From NCBI GenBank assembly GCA_018644745.1, contig JABGPX010000586.1:1-7850 (forward strand): a DNA stretch of 7,850 bases, read 5' to 3'. The notes under the pieces were generated by a model. The model was not told the origin of the DNA and made no database searches. It saw only the letters and a program-made list of their open reading frames with translations. The DNA comes from Spirochaetales bacterium (GTDB taxonomy: Bacteria > Spirochaetota > Spirochaetia > ARS1246). Below, in pieces: positions 1-5,272 of the stretch (position 1 is its first letter; each line of letters opens with the position of its first letter). Position numbers and translations under genes: made by a program.

Positions 1-121
1 GTATCTCAACGGGAAAACCACGGATGGCAAGACCGCCCTCGATTATGCAGTTGAGCGGAGGGACGAAGAAATAATCAGTATCTTAAAGGAAGCGGGGGCA
101 AAAGCGGCGGCGAATCTGTAG
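1..121 (+). CDS. Ankyrin-repeat protein, C-terminal end (partial, starts left of window)
   Basis: An open frame enters from the left edge (first whole codon at 2) and stops with TAG at 119-121, giving 39 residues. The stretch DGKTALDYAVERRDEEI followed by SILKEAGA is the classic ankyrin pattern: DGKTALDYA opens the first helix, and the second helix ends in a LKEAGA-type turn. It would be the last repeat of a longer protein, capped by a short alanine-rich tail. Ankyrin repeats bind other proteins, but the partner and the cell location cannot be judged from this fragment. No terminator-like hairpin follows the stop. The frame has no start codon inside the window because the gene is cut by the edge. 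The domain call is fairly sure; the function of the whole protein is unknown. Confidence 0.8.
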   Translation, partial: YLNGKTTDGKTALDYAVERRDEEIISILKEAGAKAAANL

Positions 122-145
122 CAAATTCGGTATCACGACAGCCGA

Positions 146-491
146 CTACAAGTTTTGTATATGTCGAAAACGAATGGCCGCCATACGGCAGGAATCTATA
201 CCGACAACTACGGCATCATTCTCATGTTCAATAGATCCTTGGAATCAGTATTGCTGAAGAAGTTTGGTGTCTCCGCGGCTTCGAGTTCAACATCGAATAA
301 AGCACCTCTGCTGAAAGTATAACGACATGACTCTTCCCAGACAAATGCAGCCGCTTCCGGTACTCCCGGTTCTGCTCTCCCCTTCACTCTTACTCCGAAT
401 ACCTGTCTTTGTCACTTACTATTCCGTCATCAAGAGAAAGGTAGATACTGGCACCCTTTTTTACTCTCTCGAGAACTGGCTCGCACGTATC
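146..491 (-). pseudogene. Frameshifted fossil, possibly C-terminal part of a glycoside hydrolase
   Basis: Three minus-strand open stretches chain in order but in different frames. 491-393 reads ...VLERVKKGASIYLSLDDGI and then DKDRY. 411-211 reads FGVRVKGRAEPGVPEAAAF and continues through LFDVELEAAETPNFFSNTD. 244-146 reads SIEHENDAVVVGIDSCRMAA and ends in TAG at 146-148. Each looks protein-like and they abut or slightly overlap, as expected of one gene broken by small indels. The pattern GASIYLS-x-DDG followed by FGV-x-V-x-x-R recalls the C-terminal glutamine-amidotransferase-like or trimerisation region of some beta-galactosidase and cellulase-type hydrolases. I offer that family from memory with low confidence. 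No start codon or ribosome site is evident. A 53-codon plus-strand frame at 161-322 lies antisense to the third piece and is less convincing. This fossil fills most of the otherwise gene-free stretch 122-529. Confidence 0.4.
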
Positions 492-529
492 TTATTTGTC
501 GTCACATATGTCTGACTATTTAGCCTCCT

Positions 530-983
530 ATGGATAAAGGGTATAATGACAGTCGTGTTGCCAGTAATTGCTTACTTGAGCAAACAATGGGATTCAAGGC
601 AGGACTTGTATCGAACGGCTACTGGTCAACATGTGCCGAGGACGCAGCACTCTGGCTTCGACCTCTTGCGGAGCTTGGCATTTCGGAGTTGAGCGTCAGT
701 GACGATGATCTTCATTACGGGGATGGCCATGACAGCCCAGCTAAGTATGCGCTTGCCGCTGCAAACGCACTTGGAATACCTACGTATTCTCTCTGCAAGG
801 AGAGGCCGTAGGTCCAAAAGAGCCCTGATCTGGGCGACGGAAAAGGAGCCCCTGAGATCAGCGGAGGAACGAAACTCAGAGACGGCAACGCGAAAATTTG
901 ATAGGGCATAAGCATAGGAAACCGCTGGAAAACACCGCTTTCAGAAATACCTTGCTCCAAGACAGGTGTATGGGCTTGAGTAG
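530..983 (+). pseudogene. Decayed radical SAM protein gene (internal and C-terminal remnants)
   Basis: From about 572 the frame reads GFKAGLVSNGYWST, then WLRPLAELGISELSVSDDD, then HYGDGHDSPAKYALAAANAL. This matches the middle of a radical SAM family in which VSNGYW, the SDD-FHYGD motif and DSPAKRAL-type stretches are typical. TAG interrupts it at 809-811, but the same frame goes on with GKGAPEISGGTKLRDGNAKI (to about 898), comparable to the family's G-GEPVISGG-x-x-FRGRA segment. After TGA and TAG at 899-904 come GISIGNRWKTPLSEI (905-949) and, one frame over, LAPRQVYGLE ending in TAG (951-983), comparable to the family's C-terminal LAPDQMYGLE. Pieces that should lie between them are missing, so there are at least two internal deletions. 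The N-terminal CxxxCxxC cluster motif is absent. The ATG at 530 may be fortuitous. No product is expected to be active. Confidence 0.7.
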
Positions 984-1070
984 AAATGGAGAATTCACAT
1001 AATAAAGCCATACAGTCGGACGCTCTTACCTCGCGCCGCTGATGGCATACGTTCGGCTGAAAGGGATAAC

Positions 1071-1328
1071 ATGATAGACGAGGACAATCTCTACAAAGAA
1101 TTGCCGGCGACGGAAGACCGGGTCCGTCTTGATGATAAGGGCGAACCCACGCCGATTACCGACAACACCAACTTGATGCCCTCACGGGAAAGTCAAAAGT
1201 ATTGGCAGGAGGTTCGCAGTAATCCTCAGTTCGGAGCCGCGGGCAACGAGTTCAACCTCCACGGGTTACGTCAAGAAATGGCCACGCGCCAAGAGCCTGC
1301 CGACAAAGATGTCAACTGCATCAGATCT
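1071..1328 (+). pseudogene. Orphan N-terminal frame fused to alpha/beta hydrolase N-terminal fragment
   Basis: ATG at 1071 follows AAGGG at 1061-1065, a reasonable ribosome site. The first 35 codons read MIDEDNLYKELPATEDRVRL and go on acidic and hydrophilic; I do not recognise them. From the in-frame ATG at 1176 the sequence is MPSRESQKYWQEVRSNPQFG and continues through GNEFNLHGLRQ to DVNCIRS. This is the same N-terminus as the alpha/beta hydrolase that starts at 6773. The likeness stops near 1322, exactly where an antisense MFS fossil begins. The catalytic HGGG and DSAGG parts are therefore missing. The plus frame stays open by chance across the fossil and into the lipoprotein gene, giving an apparent 300-codon frame up to 1973. 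That long frame should not be taken as one protein, because a lipoprotein signal peptide and its own ribosome site begin at 1638. Confidence 0.55.
1173..1322 (+). repeat. Diverged direct repeat, copy 1 (alpha/beta hydrolase 5' end)
   Basis: These 150 bases align without gaps to 6770-6919. By hand count 131 of 150 positions agree (about 87%). Both copies begin at TTGATGCCCTCACGGG and encode the same 49-50-residue N-terminus. Similarity falls away just after 1322 and is absent before 1173. Copy 1 has no good ribosome site in front of its ATG at 1176, whereas copy 2 does. Confidence 0.85.
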
Positions 1329-1540
1329 GTAAAAAAGAGGATGATAAGGAAGACCGGAACAATGAGGTTCACGGTTTGCGAAAAAAGGATGATTCTTCGT
1401 CTGCCAAATCTATCAGCGATAGTTCCCGACACGAGACCGAGAACCAGCAACGGCGCCATCCTAAAGAACCCGACAAGGGCTACGTGCCAGGCTGAGTCGG
1501 TCAGCTCTAATGCCAGCCATCCAACGGAGCGTGCATTTGG
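1325..1540 (-). pseudogene. MFS transporter fossil (first transmembrane segments)
   Basis: Read on the minus strand from 1540 down, the frame gives RSVGWLALELTDSAWHVALV, then GFFRMAPLLVLGLVSGTIAD, then RFGRRRIILFSQTVNLIVPV, then FLIILFFTD. This holds two strongly hydrophobic segments separated by G-x-x-ADRFGRRR, the hallmark loop 2-3 motif of major facilitator transporters. The GWLALELTDSA-x-x-VALVGF context fits the drug/enterobactin-exporter-like branch (MFS_3). A full gene has about 400-430 codons; only about 72 remain. TGA at 1541-1543 closes the frame upstream, and the likeness ends near 1325 against the hydrolase fragment. In life this would have been an inner-membrane efflux protein. 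It lies antisense to the plus-strand open frame at 1071-1973. The family call is good; the gene is certainly not functional. Confidence 0.75.
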
Positions 1541-1580
1541 TCAACCAGTAGCTGATCGCAGTCGTTGGCATTTAGCCGCC

Positions 1581-1609
1581 TTGCGAATTTCCGCCCCATT
1601 CCTTACAAT
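1581..1609 (+). promoter_or_regulatory. Sigma-70-type promoter for the lipoprotein operon
   Basis: TTGCGA at 1581-1586 and TACAAT at 1604-1609 are separated by exactly 17 bases. They match the consensus at 4 of 6 and 5 of 6 positions. Transcription would begin near 1616, leaving a leader of about 22 bases that holds AGGGAG at 1625-1630 before ATG at 1638. The promoter lies just past the MFS fossil, so the operon has its own start and does not depend on the broken genes to its left. Confidence 0.6.
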
Positions 1610-1637
1610 TCGGAAAATAATAGTAGGGAGCAGAAAA

Positions 1638-1973
1638 ATGAGGCTGAAAAAACTTATTGTGTTGGCACTTTGTGTAATCCTATTGAGCGGATGTTCATGG
1701 AGTTGGCTTTTCCTGCGTGTAAGGATTGACATCACAAACGATTCAAACGATCAGATTGACGCCGTATATGCGCGTGGTCCAAACACAGAAGATTGGGGGC
1801 AAAATCTGCTTGGAGATCCGCTTGCGGAAGGGGCGACGGAATCAATCTTCTTATATAAAGACGTATACGACATAAAGGTTTCCTCCAGCGCCGGCGATAG
1901 CAGTATTTTTGAGAGCATTGATCTTCAAAATACCGAGATATATGCATTTGTTGTTGGCAAGGAGGCGTTATGA
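1638..1973 (+). CDS. Small exported lipoprotein with beta-sandwich-like domain
   Basis: 111 residues. The start is chosen because ATG at 1638 follows AGGGAG (1625-1630) by 7 bases and opens a textbook type II signal peptide: MRLKK, then the hydrophobic LIVLALCVILLSGC, with the lipobox LLSGC and lipidated Cys at residue 19. The mature part, about residues 29-108, reads VRIDITNDSNDQIDAVYARG, then DWGQNLLGDPLAEG, then a YDIKV strand and IYAFVV. This is the layout of small domains seen in secreted lipoproteins: an asparagine-rich strand, a DWG-x-x-LLG loop, and a final aromatic strand. No catalytic residues are apparent. The protein would be anchored in a membrane and face the periplasm or outside. 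Its stop overlaps the next start by four bases (ATGA at 1970-1973), so the two are probably made together and may interact. Specific function unknown. Confidence 0.8.
   Translation: MRLKKLIVLALCVILLSGCSWSWLFLRVRIDITNDSNDQIDAVYARGPNTEDWGQNLLGDPLAEGATESIFLYKDVYDIKVSSSAGDSSIFESIDLQNTEIYAFVVGKEAL
1959..1965 (+). promoter_or_regulatory. Strong ribosome binding site inside upstream gene, coupling two lipoprotein genes
   Basis: AAGGAGG lies 4 bases before ATG at 1970, within the last codons of the upstream lipoprotein. With the ATGA stop-start overlap this indicates translational coupling. Confidence 0.75.
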
Positions 1974-3574
1974 CCCGGAGGTCGTTACCTATACTGCTTT
2001 TTTTTGTAGTTATTCTTTTCGCGGTTTCCGGCTGTAGTCTTCGCGATTGGCTTGGCGTTTCTGCAAGCGGAGATTTCATTGTCGGAGGTCAATCATTTGC
2101 GGTACTCGGCACCAACCCATCATCGGAAGAAATCGGAACTTTTGTATTTGATCCGTTGTCTGTAACCTTCGCCGGCGACGTCGATCCGGCGACGATAAAC
2201 TCGAGCTCTTTTGTCGTAACTGACGCCGGCGGCTCGGTTGTTACCGGTACTCTTTCCGCCGGTGAGACGGCAACTTTTACGCCGGACGCAAATCTAAGAT
2301 TTGGGATGGCCTACACGGCTACCATCACCACAGAAGTCACTGATTCGGCCGGCGCCCATCTCGAGTCGGATTACACCTGGACTTTCGTGACTATGCCGGT
2401 CCCCGTTTCCGGAGGAGGGTGGCATGCTCTCGCAGTGGCCGATGATAATACCGTATCGGCGTGGGGCTGGAATGGATGGGGTGTTATCGGGGATGGTACC
2501 TATACCGATAATCCCGGTCCAGTACCGGTCCTTGGTCCTGACGGTACCGGTTCTCTCTCTGACATTATCGCCGTTGCCGCCGGCAACGATCACTCCATGG
2601 CGTTGAAAAATGATGGTACCGTATGGACCTGGGGAAGTAACGGGTCTGGTCAACTTGGCAATCCGACATATGCTGTAGACAGCACACTTCCCGTGCAGGT
2701 CGTCGGTCTTGGCGGAGCCGGTTTTTTGACAGGAGTGGTCTCAATAGCCGCCGAGTATTATCAATCCTTTGCGTTGAGAAACGACGGTACAGTCGTCGCA
2801 TGGGGGTACAATGTGGATGATCAGCTCGGTGATGGTACGGGTGCGAATAGCGCTTTTCCGATACAAGTTTTTACCGATGCTGCCGCTATCTCTTCGGGAA
2901 GTTTCCACACTCTTGCTTTGAAAAACGATGGAACGGTGTGGGCTTGGGGAGAGGACTCATATGGCGAACTGGGCGATGGAATTGAAGGGGGATCAAATGT
3001 GTTCCCCACCCAGGTTGTCGGGCCCGGCGGTGCCGGGTTCCTGACGGATATCATATCGATCGACGCTGGAGAGTTTGTTTCCTCAGTCGTAAAAAGCGAC
3101 GGAACAGTTTGGACCTGGGGAGGTAACTACACCGGTCAACTCGGGGACGGTGGAAGCGCTAATATGCCGTGGCCGGTGCAGGTGGTCGGTGTCGGTGGTA
3201 CCGGTTTTCTCACGGATATTGTCCAAGTGGACGCTGCATATGATCATATAGTCGCTTTCTCCTCCACCGGATCAGCGTACGGCTGGGGATCCCATTATTT
3301 CGCCTCGCTTGGAAATGGAGCCCCTGAAACCACAACGGAGAGTAATACACCCGTCCAGGTGGTAGGCGAAGGCGGCGTGGGGATGTTGTCCGGCGTCATC
3401 GGTGTTGCAACAACGGATTATTACACAAGCTTTGCGGTTCTTTCAGATGGACTCGTTATGGGTTGGGGCTGGAATGATAAGAGCGAGTTAGTAGCTACAA
3501 CTGTCGAGATCTTTCACACCAGAGTGAGCAGCAGCACGCCGGTGCAAGTGGGATTGTTAGATCTGATACCATAA
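1970..3574 (+). CDS. Lipoprotein with SbsA-type Ig-like domain and seven RCC1 repeats
   Basis: 534 residues. MTRRS plus a hydrophobic run ends in the lipobox AVSGC, with lipidated Cys at residue 22. Residues about 45-143 form a bacterial Ig-like (Big_5/SbsA) domain: GTFVFDPLSVTFAGDVDPAT, SSSFVVTDAGG, ATFTPDANLRFGMAYT and the closing YTWTFV are typical. From about 147 to 530 there are seven RCC1-type units, each with a W/Y-G core followed by a short turn (WGWNGWGVIGDG near 165, WTWGSNGSGQLG near 219, AWGYNVDDQLGDG near 277, AWGEDSYGELGDG near 325, WTWGGNYTGQLGDG near 381, GWGSHYFASLGNG near 438, MGWGWNDKSEL near 497). Most units carry H-x-x-AL-x-NDGTV between cores. Seven units make one closed propeller, so the gene looks complete. 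The likely role is an exported binding scaffold anchored by its lipid; the ligand is unknown. Bacterial RCC1 domains need not act as GTPase exchange factors. It is translated in step with the lipoprotein upstream. Confidence 0.88.
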   Translation: MTRRSLPILLFFVVILFAVSGCSLRDWLGVSASGDFIVGGQSFAVLGTNPSSEEIGTFVFDPLSVTFAGDVDPATINSSSFVVTDAGGSVVTGTLSAGETATFTPDANLRFGMAYTATITTEVTDSAGAHLESDYTWTFVTMPVPVSGGGWHALAVADDNTVSAWGWNGWGVIGDGTYTDNPGPVPVLGPDGTGSLSDIIAVAAGNDHSMALKNDGTVWTWGSNGSGQLGNPTYAVDSTLPVQVVGLGGAGFLTGVVSIAAEYYQSFALRNDGTVVAWGYNVDDQLGDGTGANSAFPIQVFTDAAAISSGSFHTLALKNDGTVWAWGEDSYGELGDGIEGGSNVFPTQVVGPGGAGFLTDIISIDAGEFVSSVVKSDGTVWTWGGNYTGQLGDGGSANMPWPVQVVGVGGTGFLTDIVQVDAAYDHIVAFSSTGSAYGWGSHYFASLGNGAPETTTESNTPVQVVGEGGVGMLSGVIGVATTDYYTSFAVLSDGLVMGWGWNDKSELVATTVEIFHTRVSSSTPVQVGLLDLIP

Positions 3575-3658
3575 TCAGTCCATCACACGTGAATCTCGGC
3601 CTCCGAAGTCGGCGTGACACAAAAATAGAACTCTTCGCAGCGCTTTCGGCGATCCATC

Positions 3659-3748
3659 TCATTTCTCGATAGTGAAATCTTCATAGAATAACTTTTTGAT
3701 CGTCCCTGGATTGCCATTGGTCCACATCAGGATGGCAAGGAAGTCGAT
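3659..3748 (-). pseudogene. Tail of a lost gene, probably a carbohydrate-related beta-sandwich domain
   Basis: Just past the stop of the glycoside-hydrolase-like gene, but in another minus frame, 3748-3659 reads IDFLAILMWTNGNPGTIKKL and ends YEDFTIEK with TGA at 3659-3661. The pattern of a hydrophobic strand with WTNG, a GT turn and a final F-T-I strand resembles the last strands of jelly-roll domains in secreted carbohydrate-active enzymes. I cannot name a family. It may be the end of a gene replaced or cut when the present 3' end of the neighbour formed, or a frameshifted extension of that neighbour. Together with the RCC1 gene's trailer it fills the 3575-3749 gap. No good terminator hairpin is visible there on either strand. 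Confidence 0.35.
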
Positions 3749-3749
3749 G

Positions 3750-5003
3750 CTAGAAGTTTTTCCCCTGTCCTTCGCCGCCAATCTGGAAAAGCCTTCCCTC
3801 GCCTGGCGATAGGGCCACCAACTGGGCTTGCGGGTTCACGGGCCACAGCTCTCGGATTACGCCGTCTTTTGGGTCCACACAAAAGAGCTTCTCCTCGTCG
3901 ATGTTCACCTTTAGAGTCAGTCGGGCCCAGTCACACGGGCTGGCATTGCATATCATCACGTAACGCGGGCTGGCTGCACCATCCCCCTTGCGCACGAAGA
4001 AGCCTACCGACACCGGATCGCCTTCTACGGTTACACTGAGGGGTTCTTCGCTTCGTGGCAAGGCCCGGGTGCCGCTCCACAGTGGCCCGTGGTGGAAGGT
4101 TCCGATGTTGGTGAATCCCTTGAGCACAGGTGCCAGGGTGTGGATCTCGCAGTTGATACGTCGCGCCATCTCCCAGGTCTCAGTGGTTGAGCCGTCGGGC
4201 CGCACCATGGCCTGATCGTGAGCGTAGGTGAAGTACTGCAATCCCTGGGCCCCGTACGCCAGGTTGCTGAACAGCTGGAACCGCATGTGCCCTTCCTCCG
4301 GTGTCGGGTATGCCCCATGTCGCACCGCGCAGGTGAAGGCCCAGAATGGGATGCCGTGGCAGTTGGACAGGGTCCGCAGCAGATCCAGGGCTTCATAGAA
4401 GTCGGCCTTTACCACGATCTTGCCGCCGGGGAACACGTTTGCCTGGTGAGCATTGCACGCTACCTCCGCCGCTGTGCCCACCTGCACCGGGTAATGATCG
4501 TAGCTGAGCGTGGTGGGCCGACAGAGCCGGATGTACTCTCTCCAGAACCACTCGATTGTGGGTGCGCCAAAGCCGCCGATCGGCGGGAAGTGGTTGATAT
4601 AGATCAGATGGTAGGGATCCATGGATCGGATGAAGTCTGACACCTCGGCCAACTTGGGCAGTATGTGGAAGCGCGGCTCGTCTCGCAGATGATACCCGTA
4701 CAGGCCGGGGTGGTCCTGCACCGCGCCTACTAGTTCGGCGATTTCGGCGCGTCGCTTATCGGTTAGCTCGTAGTCGTCACCCACATGGTAGCTGGGATGC
4801 ACGAGCAGCAGGCGCACGCCCGTGTCCCTGGCCACGTCCAGAGCTCTTTTCACTGCCTTTAGGTCTGCTCCTGTTTCCGAGTGGCTTACCGTGAAGCCAG
4901 CCTCAGCCATGCCTTCCAACACGTCTTGGCGGATCATATCGCCGCCGGGGCCAGCCCAGCCGACGATGGGAAATACGCCGTCGTTTTGTATGTGATCTGC
5001 CAT
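3750..5003 (-). CDS. Glycoside-hydrolase-like TIM-barrel protein (GH42/beta-galactosidase-like)
   Basis: 417 residues. The start is set by AGGAG a few bases before ATG at 5003 on the minus strand. There is no signal peptide, so the protein is probably cytoplasmic. Residues about 10-290 follow a beta/alpha-barrel course: FPIVGWAGPG, then RLLLVHPSYH, then PGLYGYHLRDEP (residues 99-110, Glu109 the candidate acid/base), then DPYHLIYINHFPP, LSYDHYP (166-172), FWAFTCAVRHG (220-230), and RFQLFSNLAYGAQGLQYFTY (241-260). The last of these is the R-x-q-x-x-x-LAYGa-G-x-x-yFtY stretch common in clan-A sugar hydrolases. Residues about 320-410 form a C-terminal beta-sandwich ending SPGEGRLFQI. A clear second catalytic glutamate is not obvious by eye, so substrate and activity remain open. 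Its own upstream region (5004-5117) may hold its promoter. The neighbours are fossils, so it is probably transcribed alone. Confidence 0.75.
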   Translation of the reverse strand: MADHIQNDGVFPIVGWAGPGGDMIRQDVLEGMAEAGFTVSHSETGADLKAVKRALDVARDTGVRLLLVHPSYHVGDDYELTDKRRAEIAELVGAVQDHPGLYGYHLRDEPRFHILPKLAEVSDFIRSMDPYHLIYINHFPPIGGFGAPTIEWFWREYIRLCRPTTLSYDHYPVQVGTAAEVACNAHQANVFPGGKIVVKADFYEALDLLRTLSNCHGIPFWAFTCAVRHGAYPTPEEGHMRFQLFSNLAYGAQGLQYFTYAHDQAMVRPDGSTTETWEMARRINCEIHTLAPVLKGFTNIGTFHHGPLWSGTRALPRSEEPLSVTVEGDPVSVGFFVRKGDGAASPRYVMICNASPCDWARLTLKVNIDEEKLFCVDPKDGVIRELWPVNPQAQLVALSPGEGRLFQIGGEGQGKNF

Positions 5004-5083
5004 GTTGTCTCTCCTACAACAGTTCAGTTTTCCCCACAGTATCCACAGTTGTGCACCATCTGATCAAGGTCCGATAACGACTC

Positions 5084-5117
5084 ATTATATAGATCCCATC
5101 CTGCGCTCTATCGAGCG
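5084..5117 (-). promoter_or_regulatory. Possible promoter and small inverted repeat for the glycoside-hydrolase-like gene
   Basis: On the minus strand TATAAT is present (plus 5084-5089), about 75 bases before the RBS-start block of the gene at 5003. No good -35 hexamer sits 16-18 bases upstream. At that place instead is a short inverted repeat, CGCTC-TATC-GAGCG (5104-5117). This could be a regulator site, as is common for sugar-use genes, or chance. The evidence is limited to these motifs. Confidence 0.3.
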
Positions 5118-5272
5118 TAGACTGAGCATCAGGTGGCGCGGGTAGTACAGGATATCCACACGATTCCAATGGGGCTCGAAAGTCACTTTAAGAAGCCGGA
5201 GCGAGGGCCCTATCAACCTGCGGTGTTACTTAAACCACCCAGAACAGGACTGATTACTTTTGTCAAACGATT
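5118..5272. other. Intergenic stretch without a supported gene
   Basis: No convincing gene is seen. A plus frame at 5133-5345 has no ribosome site and runs into the AT-rich island antisense to the ATPase. A minus frame, open from 5225 to 5085 with no start, ends YYPRHLMLSLRSIERRMGSI. It could be another gene tail but I do not recognise it. The base composition changes from mixed to AT-rich near 5250. Confidence 0.4.

Noticed and set aside
161..322. 53-codon plus frame starting ATG at 161
   Set aside because: No ribosome site, low-complexity serine-rich end, and it is antisense in register to a more protein-like minus-strand piece.
327..515. 62-codon plus frame with leucine/proline-rich start
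   Set aside because: No ribosome site and no recognisable domain; overlaps the minus-strand fossil.
542..547. TATAAT as a promoter -10
   Set aside because: Lies inside the radical SAM remnant's open frame, and the best -35 at 17 bases (TTTAGC) is poor.
809..811. TAG in the radical SAM frame as a read-through or pyrrolysine codon
   Set aside because: Further stops at 899-904, a frame change and missing segments show ordinary decay.
3575..3640. Possible rho-independent terminator after the RCC1 gene
   Set aside because: Only a 4-base CCGA/TCGG stem with no T-run; not convincing.
4031..4640. Long frames in other phases across the glycoside-hydrolase-like gene
   Set aside because: High-G+C shadows without ribosome sites or domains.
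5039..5160. DnaA-box-like sites GTATCCACA (5039-5047) and ATATCCACA (5152-5160)
   Set aside because: Two one-mismatch sites, no clustered perfect boxes, no AT-rich unwinding region with dnaA/dnaN nearby; not an origin.
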